This document shows positions 41,602 through 50,423 of a DNA stretch of 64,000 nt, in pieces (within the stretch, counting starts at the first letter, position 1; each line of letters starts with the position of its first letter). The position numbers and the translations under genes were made by a program. The notes under the pieces are model-generated. The model did no database searches and was not told the DNA's origin. It was given only the letters and a program-made list of their open reading frames with translations. The DNA comes from Streptomyces sp. SJL17-4 (GTDB taxonomy: Bacteria; Actinomycetota; Actinomycetes; Streptomycetales; Streptomycetaceae), in the NCBI RefSeq assembly GCF_036826855.1, contig NZ_CP104578.1:8242501-8306500 (forward strand). The letters are read 5' to 3'.

Positions 41602-41962
41602 ACGGTTCTGAACACCAGGAAGCAGAAGACGACGTGGTTCAGATTCACCATGCGGCGCCCGAGCGCCAGGAAGCCCGGGAATCACCGTCCCAGGGGGTCC
41701 CGGCGGCCCGGGCCGGGGAGGTCGGCCAGTGCCTCGCGGACGCGGGCGGAGAGGTCGGCCTCGCTCACCTCGTGAGGGGCGACCGTGAAGGACGTCGCGG
41801 GCTCTCGGCGGAGTTCCGGCCCGTCTCCCTCGCCGACCCCGGCCTTCGGCCGGACGGCCCAACCCCCGGCCGGGGGAGCCGGGTGCCGTCGCGTCGGTGG
41901 GTCGGCGACCGCCCGCAGGGGCTATCTCTTGACGGAGAGAACCGACTCATCGGGAGTAAGCC
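41602..41962. other. 361-base gap with an open minus-strand frame of unknown status
   Basis: No gene can be firmly assigned. On the minus strand (about 41690-41890) one frame gives protein-like text, PELRREPATSFTVAPHEVSE, then ADLSARVREALADLPGPG and a stop, but no start codon with a ribosome site is seen apart from an internal GTG. It may be a relic. Confidence 0.4.
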
Positions 41963-42607
41963 ATGGGCCTCATCACCATCGAGATGTTCGCGACCCTCGA
42001 CCTCGTCGGGCAGGCGCCCGGCGGTCCTGACGAGGACCCGGCGGGATTCCCGTTCGGCGGCTGGCAGGCGCCCTTGCTGGACGAGGTCGCCGGGGCGCAG
42101 ATCGGTGCCGCGTACGAGGGCACGGACGCCCTCCTCCTCGGCCGGCGGACGTACGACATCTTCGCCGCCTACTGGCCTCATCAGAACGGCGGCGAGGACG
42201 GCGAGATCGCCACGCTGTTCAACAGCGTCCCGAAGTACGTGGCCTCCCGCGGCAGGCCCGACCTGTCGTGGGCCGGGTCCACGCAGCTCGGGCCGGACCT
42301 CGCCGACGCGGTGCGTGAGATCCGGGACCGGCACGAGGACGTGAAGGTGGTCGGGAGTCTGAACCTCGTGCAGACCCTGCTGCGCGAGAAGCTCTTCGAC
42401 CGCATCGACCTCTGGGTGCACCCGGTCGTGCTCGGCGTCGGGAAGAAGGTGTTCGACGACGGCGCGGTGCCCACCAACGTCACGCTCCTCTCGCCCCCGG
42501 TGGCAGGCCCTCAGGGGACCGTTTTCCTGCGCTACGGGATCGCCGACGGCACTCCCGTGACGGGGGACATGAGCCTGCCCGGTCGCGGTCTCGAAAGCGA
42601 GGGCTGA
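41963..42607 (+). CDS. Dihydrofolate-reductase-family (RibD C-terminal) protein
   Basis: The 214-residue protein starts MGLITIEMFATLDLVGQAPG and has the RibD-C/DHFR fold landmarks TDALLLGRRTYDIFAAYWP, YVASRG and VVGSLNLVQTLLREKLFDRI, then HPVVLGVGKKVFDDG. Such stand-alone proteins reduce pterin- or riboflavin-like compounds, but most are uncharacterised. GGGAG lies nine bases before the ATG. It is a single gene in its unit. Confidence 0.9.
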   Translation: MGLITIEMFATLDLVGQAPGGPDEDPAGFPFGGWQAPLLDEVAGAQIGAAYEGTDALLLGRRTYDIFAAYWPHQNGGEDGEIATLFNSVPKYVASRGRPDLSWAGSTQLGPDLADAVREIRDRHEDVKVVGSLNLVQTLLREKLFDRIDLWVHPVVLGVGKKVFDDGAVPTNVTLLSPPVAGPQGTVFLRYGIADGTPVTGDMSLPGRGLESEG

Positions 42608-42726
42608 GACTCTGCCGGCTCAGGGCCGGCGCCTTCACGCGGCGCTCCGTCTCCGGCTCGGCCGGTAGGGCACCCAGGGGCCCGTGGCAGGGGAGGCACG
42701 GACGAGAGCGGGCGGCGCGCGAAGCA

Positions 42727-42778
42727 GTGGCGGCATGGGTCGTGAGAGGTGGCGGCATGGGTCGTGAGAGGTGGCGAC
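42727..42778. repeat. 22-bp tandem repeat, 2.4 copies
   Basis: gtggcggcatgggtcgtgag plus ag repeats exactly at 42727-42748 and 42749-42770, with an 8-base partial third copy. It lies in the 389-base gap (42608-42996) ahead of the MFS gene. That gap holds no gene I can support. Confidence 0.9.
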
Positions 42779-42996
42779 AGGCGCACCTCTGGTGGTGGAG
42801 CGGGCCGGAGGGGACCTGGCGGCATCCCGCCGGAGAGGGCAGCGACGGATTCATCGGCCGTCCCGGGCCGACGAAAATCGCTTGAGCCCGGGCCGCCGCG
42901 CCGACAGGATCGGGGGACACCGATGAGTTCTGCCCCGTGCCGTGGTCTGTTGATGTGACCTGCCACCTGCGGAGGACTCACCTCACGGAAGGCGCC

Positions 42997-44496
42997 ATGC
43001 TCGCACCGCACGCAACGCCCACCCTCTCGCCCGCCCGCGTCACCGCCGTGCTGCGGATTCTCGTGCTGTCCACGTTCGTCGTCCTCCTCAACGAGACGAT
43101 CATGGTCAACGCGATCCCGCGCCTCATGCGCGAGTTCGACGTCACCGCGGCAGCCGCGGGGTGGTTGTCCACGGCCTTCATGCTGACCATGGCCGTCGTC
43201 ATCCCCGTGACGGGGTGGTTCCTCCAGCGCGTGACGACCAGGACCGCCTTCGGCCTCGCCATGGCCCTGTTCCTCGCCGGAACGGCTCTGGCCGCGGCCG
43301 CGCCCGTCTTCCCCGTCCTGCTGGCCGCCCGCGTCATCCAGGCGAGCGGCACCGCCGTGATGATGCCGCTGCTCATGACGACGCTCATGACCCTGGTGCC
43401 CCCGCGCGACCGGGGCCGTGTCATGGGCAACATCACCCTCGTCATCTCCGTCGCACCCGCCCTCGGCCCGGCGGTCTCCGGTGTGCTGCTGGAGCTGGGG
43501 AGTTGGCGCCTGCTGTTCCTGGCGGTGCTGCCGATCGCCGGAGCCATGGCCGTGTTCGGCCGGCTCAAGCTGGTCGACATCGGCGAGCCGCAGGCCGGAC
43601 CCATCGACTGGCCGTCCGTCCCCCTGGCGGCGGCGGGCTTCGGCGCCCTGGTCTACGGACTGAGCGGTCTCGGTGCTGAGAACGCGTCCCAAGCCCCCGT
43701 GCACCCGGCGGTCACCACCCTGGCCGGTGCCGTACTGGTGGGACTGTTCGTCTGGCGACAGCTGGTCCTCCAGCGCTCGTCCACCCCACTGCTGGACCTG
43801 CGCGCGCTGACCTACCGTCACTTCTCCGTGGCGCTCGGCCTGATGTGCCTGTCCTTCATGGCCCTGATGGGCGCGTTCATCCTGCTGCCGATCTATCTGC
43901 AGGAGGTGTGCGACCTGACCTCGCTGCAGACCGGGCTCCTGCTCATTCCCGGTGGTCTGACCATGGGCCTGCTCGGACCGCAGGTCGGCAAGCTCTACGA
44001 CCGCATCGGCGCGCCTCGCCTGGTCGTACCCGGAGCCGCGCTCACAGCGCTGTGCCTCGCGCTGTTCGCCTTCACGGGCGAAGAGACCTCGCCGTGGCTG
44101 GTGCTCGCCCTTCACGTGGCCCTGAGCGCCGGCATGGCGTTCGTCTTCACCCCCGTCTTCACCTCGGGCCTGGCCGTGCTGCCCCCGCAGCTCTACCCCC
44201 ACGGCTCCGCCATCCTGGGCTCGCTCCAGCAGGTCGCGGCCGCCGCCGGCACCGCCCTGGTCATCAGCATCATGTCGGGACAGGCCGCCTCGGCGGCCGC
44301 CGAGGGCGCCGACCCCACCGGCGCGCTGGCCACGGGCATCCGCTGGGGATTCGGCATCGGCGCCGTGATCGGCACCCTGGCCGTGCTGGTCGCGCTCCTG
44401 GTCCGCACTCCACCCGTTCCGGAGCAGCCTGCCGAGCCGGAGGCACCGGACGAGGACGGCACCGCGACGAACAAGGTCGCCCACAGCCCGACCTGA
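42997..44496 (+). CDS. DHA2-family MFS drug/proton antiporter
   Basis: The 499-residue protein has about 14 membrane helices. It begins with TFVVLLNETIMVNAIPRLMR, the motif D1-like start of DHA2 (EmrB/QacA-type) exporters, and has GRVMGNITLVISVAPALGPA (motif C region). The C-terminus is acidic and soluble. It likely exports drugs or hydrophobic metabolites; the substrate is unknown. The start ATG 42997 has GGAAGG upstream; the longer frame to 42937 is not conserved. A long hairpin follows the stop. No regulator is adjacent. Confidence 0.92.
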   Translation: MLAPHATPTLSPARVTAVLRILVLSTFVVLLNETIMVNAIPRLMREFDVTAAAAGWLSTAFMLTMAVVIPVTGWFLQRVTTRTAFGLAMALFLAGTALAAAAPVFPVLLAARVIQASGTAVMMPLLMTTLMTLVPPRDRGRVMGNITLVISVAPALGPAVSGVLLELGSWRLLFLAVLPIAGAMAVFGRLKLVDIGEPQAGPIDWPSVPLAAAGFGALVYGLSGLGAENASQAPVHPAVTTLAGAVLVGLFVWRQLVLQRSSTPLLDLRALTYRHFSVALGLMCLSFMALMGAFILLPIYLQEVCDLTSLQTGLLLIPGGLTMGLLGPQVGKLYDRIGAPRLVVPGAALTALCLALFAFTGEETSPWLVLALHVALSAGMAFVFTPVFTSGLAVLPPQLYPHGSAILGSLQQVAAAAGTALVISIMSGQAASAAAEGADPTGALATGIRWGFGIGAVIGTLAVLVALLVRTPPVPEQPAEPEAPDEDGTATNKVAHSPT

Positions 44497-44503
44497 CGGG
44501 TGA

Positions 44504-44537
44504 GGGCCGGAGCGCGTACGCGTACGCACTCCGGCCC
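44504..44537. terminator. Long hairpin between convergent MFS and P450 genes
   Basis: GGGCCGGAG (44504-44512) pairs with CTCCGGCCC (44529-44537). After one mismatch, GCGTAC pairs with GTACGC inside. It lies seven bases after the MFS stop and about 90 bases beyond the P450 stop on the other strand. Confidence 0.8.
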
Positions 44538-44628
44538 ACCGGGGGTGCGCCCGGCACCGGAGGAACGGGAGGGCCCCCGCCCCGGGGAGGAAGCCGCGCT
44601 GCCGGGCTCCCTCCCCGGGACGCAGCCG

Positions 44629-45873
44629 TCAGGCCAGCACGACCGGGAGGTCGAACAGGTCGTTCTGCGTGACGACCGGCTTGTTCCGCAGCTTCTCGGG
44701 CGCGACGGCGAGACGCAGGCCCGGGAAACGCGCGTACAGGGCGGGCAGCGCCACCGACGCCTCCAGGCGGGAGAGGGCGGCCCCCGGGCAGACGTGCGGG
44801 CCGTGACCGAAGGAGATGTGCCGGTTCGGCGTACGGGTCACGTCGAACGAGCCCGCCGTCGGGCCGTGCTGCTCCTCGTCCCGGCCGATCGCGCCGAACG
44901 ACACGATCAGGGCCTCGCCCTTGGGCAGGACCCGGTCACCCACCTCGATGTCCTCGGTGGCGAAGCGGATCAGCACGTGCGAGGTCGGCGTCGACCAGCG
45001 CAGGGTCTCCTCGATCACGTTCGTCCACGGCACCTCCCCGGAGAGGACCAGGGCACGCTGCTCGGGGTGGGTCTCCAGGGCCACGACGGCGTTCACGATG
45101 AGGCTGATCGTCGTCTCGTGCCCGGCCGCCACCATCAGCTGGAGGGTGTTGGTGATCTCCTCCGTGGTGAGCCGGTCGCCGCCCTCCGACGCCTCGATCA
45201 GCGCACTCGTCAGGTCGTCGCCGGGCTTCTCGACCTTGCCCGCCACGATCCCCGCGAACAGCGTGCCCAGGTCCGCCATCATCTGCGGCACCTCCTCGGG
45301 CGGCGTCTGCGTCGAGAAGAACTTCTCGAACAGGGCCTTCATCCGCGGGTGGTCGACCGGGTCGACGCCCATGAGGTCGCTGACCACGTTCATCGGCAGC
45401 GGGTAGGCGAACTCCGCCTTCAGGTCGACGACCTCACCCGCCGGACGCTCCGCCAGCCGGTCCAGCATGCCCGTCGTCAGGGCCTCGATGCCCTCGCGCA
45501 GCCGCTCCACCCGGCGAGCGGTCAGCGCCTGCGCGACCAGCGTCCGCAGCCGCCGGTGTTCTTCGCCGTCGACCGTCAGCATCGACCGGCCGGGGTTGGC
45601 GAGGCCGATCAGCGGCCAGTCCATGGGTATCTCACCGCGCTGCCAGGCACCCCAGACGTCGATGTCCTTGACCAGCCGGGCATCGGTCAGCAGCCGCCGC
45701 GCCTCGGCGTGGTGCGTGACGGCCCAGCAGGCCACCCCGCCGGGCAGGACGACACGGGCCAGCGGGCCCGCGGCCCGCAGCCGCGCGCTCTCGCCGTCGA
45801 GGTCGGCGACGAACGGGTCCAGGGTGATGGCGTCGGCGGCGGACGCGGCGGCGTGGGCGTGCGGGCAGGTCAT
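44629..45873 (-). CDS. Cytochrome P450 of the conservon (CYP154-like)
   Basis: The 414-residue P450 has the I-helix oxygen-binding motif AAGHETTISL, the K-helix ExxR in EETLRW and the heme loop SFGHGPHVCPGAALSRLE. All standard P450 residues are present. In Streptomyces conservons a CYP154-type gene commonly sits next to a CYP157-type gene; that pairing is seen here. The substrate is unknown. The ATG start overlaps the upstream P450 stop by four bases (ATGA), so the whole cvnA-P450-P450 operon is coupled. It is the last gene of the operon. Confidence 0.92.
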   Translation of the reverse strand: MTCPHAHAAASAADAITLDPFVADLDGESARLRAAGPLARVVLPGGVACWAVTHHAEARRLLTDARLVKDIDVWGAWQRGEIPMDWPLIGLANPGRSMLTVDGEEHRRLRTLVAQALTARRVERLREGIEALTTGMLDRLAERPAGEVVDLKAEFAYPLPMNVVSDLMGVDPVDHPRMKALFEKFFSTQTPPEEVPQMMADLGTLFAGIVAGKVEKPGDDLTSALIEASEGGDRLTTEEITNTLQLMVAAGHETTISLIVNAVVALETHPEQRALVLSGEVPWTNVIEETLRWSTPTSHVLIRFATEDIEVGDRVLPKGEALIVSFGAIGRDEEQHGPTAGSFDVTRTPNRHISFGHGPHVCPGAALSRLEASVALPALYARFPGLRLAVAPEKLRNKPVVTQNDLFDLPVVLA

Positions 45874-47099
45874 CCGAGGGCTCCAAGGGCGGGGGTCGGG
45901 GTGTAGGTCACGGGGAGCGCGGTGAGTCCGCGCAGCCACGGCGAGGGGCGGCGGGCGAGCGTGGCCTCGGCGACCGCGAGGTCGACGTCCGGCAGCCGGT
46001 CGAGCAGCACCTCGATCCCCGTGCGGGCGATGGTCTCGGCGACCTCCTGCGCGGGGAAGGGGCAGCGGTGCTCGCCGTGACCGAAGGAGAGATGGGCGTT
46101 GTTGCCGCCGGTGAACCGGCCCGCGTCGGCGCGCACGTGCGGGTCGGAGTTGGCGGCGGCCAGGCCCAGCAGCAGCAGGTCGCCACGGCCGATCCGGCGC
46201 CCGCCGAGGTGGGTGTCGCGCGAGGCCCAGCGGCCGGCGACGTTCTGGGTGGGGGTGTCCTCCCACAGCACCTCGTTCATCGCCTCGCCGACGCTGTGCC
46301 GGCCACCGGACAGCGAGGCGGCGAAGCGGTCGTCGGTGAGCATCAGCCGCAGCGAGTTGCCGATCCAGTCGGCGGTGGGCTGATGGCCGGCGGCCATCAT
46401 CACCATGAGGTCCTGGGCGACCTCCTCGACCGTGAAGCCGGCGGTGTTCCCCAGCATCCGGGAGGCCACGTCGTCGCCCGGCTCCGCCGCCTTCGCGGCG
46501 AGCAGGGCGAACATGGACTCCGCCAGGTGGCGCTGGCCCTCCAGCGCACCCTCCTGGCCGTTGATCATGTCGTTCAGGGCGGTGACGAGCCCCGGCCCCT
46601 GCTCGTCGGAGAAGCCGTAGACGCTGGCGAGGACGCGTACCGGCAGCAGCATCGCGTACTCGGCGATGATGTCGCAGGCCCCCTTGCCGCACAGCGCGTC
46701 GATCAGCTCGTCGGCGAAGCGCTCGGCCCGCTCCTTCAGCACGAACGGGTCGATCCCCTCCAGGGCCGTGGAGATGACGTTCGCGCGCTCGCGGTGCCGC
46801 TCGCCGACGGTGTAGAGGATGGACGGCTGCTTGCGGCCGATCATCGGCAGCAGCGGCCAGTCCGCCGGAATGACGTCCCACTGGTTCCACAGCTCGGAGT
46901 CGCGGGAGAAGAGGACCGGGTCGCTGGTGACCTGGTGGAGCTCGCGGTAGCCCAGTACCAGCCAGGCCGGCACGTCGCCGTCCAGCACGACGGGGGCGAC
47001 GGCCCCGTGCTCGCGCCGGATCTGCCGGTACAGCTCGTTGGGGTCGGTCTGGAAGCGCGGCCCGCTCAAGGGGACGGGCGGGTGCTCGGGGAGGGTCAC
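45870..47099 (-). CDS. Cytochrome P450 of the conservon lacking ExxR arginine (CYP157/RarE-like)
   Basis: The 409-residue P450 has the heme loop SFGHGEHRCPFPAQE with the axial Cys. At the K-helix it reads EAMNEVLWEDTPTQN, so the normally invariant ExxR arginine is replaced by Trp (E-V-L-W). The I-helix reads AAGHQPTADW instead of AG-(D/E)-T-T. This is the known CYP157-family peculiarity. RarE of the S. griseus/S. coelicolor rar conservon occupies the same place. The GTG start overlaps the cvnD stop by four bases (GTGA). Its catalytic competence is uncertain. Confidence 0.9.
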   Translation of the reverse strand: MTLPEHPPVPLSGPRFQTDPNELYRQIRREHGAVAPVVLDGDVPAWLVLGYRELHQVTSDPVLFSRDSELWNQWDVIPADWPLLPMIGRKQPSILYTVGERHRERANVISTALEGIDPFVLKERAERFADELIDALCGKGACDIIAEYAMLLPVRVLASVYGFSDEQGPGLVTALNDMINGQEGALEGQRHLAESMFALLAAKAAEPGDDVASRMLGNTAGFTVEEVAQDLMVMMAAGHQPTADWIGNSLRLMLTDDRFAASLSGGRHSVGEAMNEVLWEDTPTQNVAGRWASRDTHLGGRRIGRGDLLLLGLAAANSDPHVRADAGRFTGGNNAHLSFGHGEHRCPFPAQEVAETIARTGIEVLLDRLPDVDLAVAEATLARRPSPWLRGLTALPVTYTPTPALGALG

Positions 47100-47725
47100 G
47101 GGGTGGGCTCCGGGATCGGCTGCGGGACCGGCGGCGTGGCCGGGGCGACGACGGTCCGCAGGTGCTCGACGAGCGAGATGAGGACCTGCTTGCTGGACTC
47201 GCGCGACCGGGCGTCGCAGAAGACCAGCGGAACCTCGTCGGCGAGGTCGAGGGCCCCGCGGATCTGGGCGGGGGAGTGGGCGGGACCGCCGAAGTCGTTG
47301 CAGGCGACGACGAACGGCGTCCCGTGGTGCTCCAGGCGGTCGATGGCGTACCAGGAGTCGGCGAGCCGGCGGGTGTCGACGAGCACCACAGCGCCGAGCG
47401 TCCCGGAGAACAGCCGGTCCCACAGGAACCAGAACCGCTCCTGGCCGGGCGCTCCGAACAGGTACAGGACGTTGTGGGCGTCGAGCGAGATCCGGCCGAA
47501 GTCGAAGGCCACCGTGGTGGCCGACTTGGCGGCGACCCCGGCGGTGTCGTCGACTCCCTCGCCCGCCTGGGTCATCGTCTCCTCGGTGTTCAGGGGACGG
47601 ATCTCGCTGACCGAGCGGACGAGAGTGGTCTTGCCGACTCCGAAACCGCCGACGACGACGATCTTCAGTCCGTTGTCGGCGGTGCTGCGCAGGGTCTGGC
47701 GCTGTTCAGAGGTTACGGAGTCCAA
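47096..47725 (-). CDS. cvnD: CvnD-type small GTPase of the conservon
   Basis: The 209-residue Ras-like GTPase has P-loop VVVGGFGVGKTTLV, switch region RPLNTEETMTQ and the G3 motif LYLFGAPGQERFWF. The G4 motif CNDFGG deviates from NKxD. Conservon proteins A-D are thought to form a membrane-associated complex resembling eukaryotic G-protein signalling and to affect development or secondary metabolism. The start is inferred as TTG 47725 (LDSVTSEQ), overlapping cvnC by 20 bases with GGAG and AGGTG upstream; no ATG or GTG is near. In the rar operon this is rarD. Confidence 0.9.
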   Translation of the reverse strand: MDSVTSEQRQTLRSTADNGLKIVVVGGFGVGKTTLVRSVSEIRPLNTEETMTQAGEGVDDTAGVAAKSATTVAFDFGRISLDAHNVLYLFGAPGQERFWFLWDRLFSGTLGAVVLVDTRRLADSWYAIDRLEHHGTPFVVACNDFGGPAHSPAQIRGALDLADEVPLVFCDARSRESSKQVLISLVEHLRTVVAPATPPVPQPIPEPTP

Positions 47726-48059
47726 CGAGCACCTGCTCCAGGATGTCGTGATCGGGAAGGCGGTACGACGCACGGGGATGCCGGGCGCTGATCCGGCCGG
47801 TGTCGTGCAGGTCGGCCAGGAGGATCCGGGTGATCGACACCGGCAGGCCGAGCCCGGCCGCGATCTCCACCACCGCCGTGGGAAGCAGGCACATGCGCAG
47901 GATCGCGGCGTGCTCCGACTGCATCCCGGGGACCGGGTCGCTCTCGGAGACCACCAGGGTCACCAGGTCGAAGGCGTCGGACCCGGCGCGGGTGCGCCCG
48001 CCGGTCAGGGTGTAGAGCCGGTCGGGGGAGTCGTCCCGGCCCGGCCTGCCGCGGCTCAT
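47706..48059 (-). CDS. cvnC: CvnC-type DUF742 protein of the conservon
   Basis: The 117-residue protein reads SRGRPGRDDSPDRLYTLTGG, then RTRA and AAILRMCLLPTAVVEIAAGL. This is the DUF742 pattern, with a winged-helix-like C-terminus ending RLPDHDILEQVLVGLRNL. Its ATG overlaps the cvnB stop (ATGA). DUF742 proteins belong to the conservon complex; their biochemical role is not settled. In the rar operon this is rarC. Confidence 0.92.
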   Translation of the reverse strand: MSRGRPGRDDSPDRLYTLTGGRTRAGSDAFDLVTLVVSESDPVPGMQSEHAAILRMCLLPTAVVEIAAGLGLPVSITRILLADLHDTGRISARHPRASYRLPDHDILEQVLVGLRNL

Positions 48060-48457
48060 CCCCGGGGCCTCGCGACCAGGTGCTCGCCCAACTGCTCCAC
48101 CAGCTCCGACATGTTGTGGCCCACGAGGCCGGCGTCGGCGTCCTCGTCGGCGACGACCGCGAGGTGGGCGCCCTCGCCGGCCTCCACGATGAACAGGATG
48201 CCGCCGTAGAACTCGGCGATCGCGGAGCGGACCCCGCCGGTGCCGTCGCCGAACTCCATGGAGGCACCGTGCGACAGGCTCTGGATTCCGGCGGCGATCG
48301 CGGCGAGCTGGTCGGCCTGGTCGACGGAGAGCTCGGGGGTGCGGCAGAGCTTGAGGCCGTCACGGGAGAGCACCAGGGCGTGCCGGGTGCCCGGGGTGCG
48401 TTCCAGCAGGCCCTCGAGGAGCCAGCTGAGCTTCTCGTCGGTGGTGGAGCCGGTCAT
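48056..48457 (-). CDS. cvnB: CvnB-type Roadblock/LC7 protein of the conservon
   Basis: The 133-residue protein has a Roadblock/LC7 domain: LSWLLEGLLERTPGTRHALV, then LSRDGLKLCRTPELSVDQAD, and GGILFIVEAGEGAHLAVVAD. Roadblock proteins regulate small GTPases, and CvnB is likely to act on CvnD. The ATG shares one base with the cvnA stop (TAATG). In the rar operon this is rarB. Confidence 0.93.
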   Translation of the reverse strand: MTGSTTDEKLSWLLEGLLERTPGTRHALVLSRDGLKLCRTPELSVDQADQLAAIAAGIQSLSHGASMEFGDGTGGVRSAIAEFYGGILFIVEAGEGAHLAVVADEDADAGLVGHNMSELVEQLGEHLVARPRG

Positions 48458-50169
48458 TACGAGGTGCCTTCCGGGTACGGGGGGTTCGAGGTCGGCGACG
48501 GCGTCCGCGGTGTGGACGCCGGGCCGGCCGGATCGGTGGGTACGGAGGGGGAGTCGGGACGGTCGTCGCCGGCGGAGGTGGCGGGGGCGGCGGCGTCGCC
48601 GGCGGACGTGGCGAGGGCGGGGGTCGACGCGGTCGCGGTCTCCGGCGCGGGGCCGCCCTCAGGTTCGCCGTCCGGCCGGGCGGGGGTGCCGCGGACCGCG
48701 CGGCGGAACGTGCCGAACCGGTTCGCCGCACCGGCGGCCGCGCCGGTGCGCGGCCCTTCGGCGGGCGTCTTCCCGGCGGCTTGCGGCCCCTCGGGGTGGG
48801 CGGCGGCCATGGCCCGGCCGCGGCGGCGCTGGGGCAGGCCGCTCTCGCCGAACCGCGGGTGCTCGCCGGTGGACTCGGCCGCGCTGTCGTGCACGGCGCT
48901 GTCGTGCACGGTCTCGGGCTCGGGCTCGGCGGACGCGGCCGGGGAGCCGGTCGCGTCGCCGGTCGCAGTGGGCGCGGACACGCCGCGGCCCGAGACCGGC
49001 GGCAGCGTGTCGGCGGGCATGGTCGCCGGCTCCTCGGGCGCGTGGCTGATCAGCTCCTGCGGCAGCATCAGCAGGGCGCCGGTGCCGCCGCGCGCGGAGG
49101 GGCGGAACGACACGGTGAGGCCGTGCTTGCGTGCCAGCCGGCCGACGACCGCGAGGCCGAGTCGGGTGCCGGAGAGGCCGGCCAGGTCCTGCGGTGCGGA
49201 GCCGACGGCGGCCTCCGCGCGGCGCTGCTGCACATCGCTCATCACGAGGCCGCTGTCCTCGATGGCGATGATGACGCCGGCCGGGACCTCCTCGACGTAG
49301 ACATGCACCTCGGCGGTGGGCGGCGAGAAGTTCGCCGCGTTGTCCATGAGTTCGGCCAGGGCGTGCATGACGCCCTCGGCCGCGTGCCCGGCGACGGCCG
49401 CGTCGCTGCTGGAGTGTAGCCGCACCCGCTGGTAGCCGCTGATCCGGCCCATGGCGCCGCGGAGGATCGACTCCATGACGATGGGGCGGGCCCAGCGCCG
49501 GCCGGACCTGGCCCCGCTGAGCACGGCGACGGAGTCGGCGAGCCGGCCCGCCTGCGCGGTGCGGTGGTCGAGGTGGAGCAGGTCGGTCAGGACGTCCTCG
49601 TCGGCGTGCCGGTGCTCCATCTCCCGGAGGTCGGCGAGCATGCTCGTCGCGAGGGCCTGCATGCGGCCGGCGGCGTTGGCCGCGGCGGCCATGGCGGCGG
49701 ACCGGCCGGACTCGGCACGGCGCAGCCGGGTTTCGAGGCCTGCGATCTCGGCGGCGTGTTCCCGAACCAGTTCGGCGATCTCGGCCGCGTGCGACCGGGT
49801 GAGTTCCTCGGCCCGGGCCGCGTGGGCCGCCCGGGCGGCAGCGGTCTCCGTCTCCTGACGGTCCCTGAGGGTGGCCGTCTCGCGCTCGGCGGCGGCCGTG
49901 AACCGGGCGACGTACGCGTCCTTGGAAGCGACTTCGGCGGCGAGGGTCTCCGCCCGCCGGGCGAGTACGCGCGAAGTCCGCCCGTACCAGGTCACGGCGA
50001 AGGCCGCGGCCGAGAGCAGCAGGACGCCGCAGGCGGCGAACCAGCCGAGCGGGGCGCGGACTCCGCCCGGTGCCGCCGCGGCGGCGGCCGCGGCGAGCGC
50101 ACCGCCCGCGGCGGCGGTCAGCAGCGAGGCGGTCAGGGCAGGACGGAAGGGGGTGGGTGACGCCGACAT
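48457..50169 (-). CDS. cvnA: CvnA-type sensor histidine-kinase-like protein of the conservon
   Basis: The 570-residue membrane protein has two N-terminal hydrophobic helices (about 14-60), a long coiled coil (70-165, Ala/Glu/Arg-rich) and a dimerisation-like helix with VLTDLLHLDHRTAQAGRLAD. A HATPase_c domain follows with ALAELMDNAANFSPPTAEVH, IEDSGLVMS and GTRLGLAVVGRLARKHGLTV. The C-terminal 200 residues are Pro/Ala/Thr-rich and disordered. It probably senses an envelope signal. GAGAG lies eight bases before the ATG. As the first gene of the operon it is preceded by a promoter candidate. In the rar operon this is rarA. Confidence 0.93.
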   Translation of the reverse strand: MSASPTPFRPALTASLLTAAAGGALAAAAAAAAPGGVRAPLGWFAACGVLLLSAAAFAVTWYGRTSRVLARRAETLAAEVASKDAYVARFTAAAERETATLRDRQETETAAARAAHAARAEELTRSHAAEIAELVREHAAEIAGLETRLRRAESGRSAAMAAAANAAGRMQALATSMLADLREMEHRHADEDVLTDLLHLDHRTAQAGRLADSVAVLSGARSGRRWARPIVMESILRGAMGRISGYQRVRLHSSSDAAVAGHAAEGVMHALAELMDNAANFSPPTAEVHVYVEEVPAGVIIAIEDSGLVMSDVQQRRAEAAVGSAPQDLAGLSGTRLGLAVVGRLARKHGLTVSFRPSARGGTGALLMLPQELISHAPEEPATMPADTLPPVSGRGVSAPTATGDATGSPAASAEPEPETVHDSAVHDSAAESTGEHPRFGESGLPQRRRGRAMAAAHPEGPQAAGKTPAEGPRTGAAAGAANRFGTFRRAVRGTPARPDGEPEGGPAPETATASTPALATSAGDAAAPATSAGDDRPDSPSVPTDPAGPASTPRTPSPTSNPPYPEGTS

Positions 50170-50231
50170 CAACCAGACTCTCGGGAGCGGGCACACGGGG
50201 GAAGGAACGGGAAGGAAGTCGCAACGACGGC

Positions 50232-50261
50232 ACTATAGAGGCGTTGTTGATCAGTTCGGAA
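50232..50261 (-). promoter_or_regulatory. Candidate promoter of the conservon operon
   Basis: On the minus strand TTCCGA (50256-50261) and TATAGT (50232-50237) are separated by 18 bases and lie about 65 bases upstream of the cvnA start. The -10 box is good and the -35 box weak. Confidence 0.4.
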
Positions 50262-50423
50262 CTCTTGTGATCGGATCGGCATTCATCGAGGGGAATATTC
50301 TTCCGATGCTGCGCCCTTGAAGGTCCGAACGTGCTCGCCCCGCAGGAAGTACCGTGCGGCAAGCGCTTCCTGAATCTCCCTCACGTTCTTGTTCGGGTCT
50401 GATCCTTGGGCGAGGATCGGTCC

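Noticed and set aside
41467..41862. Minus-strand open frames antisense to the methyltransferase
   Set aside because: They are Arg/Pro-rich shadow frames; only the short stretch in the gap at about 41690-41890 looks protein-like and it lacks a start.
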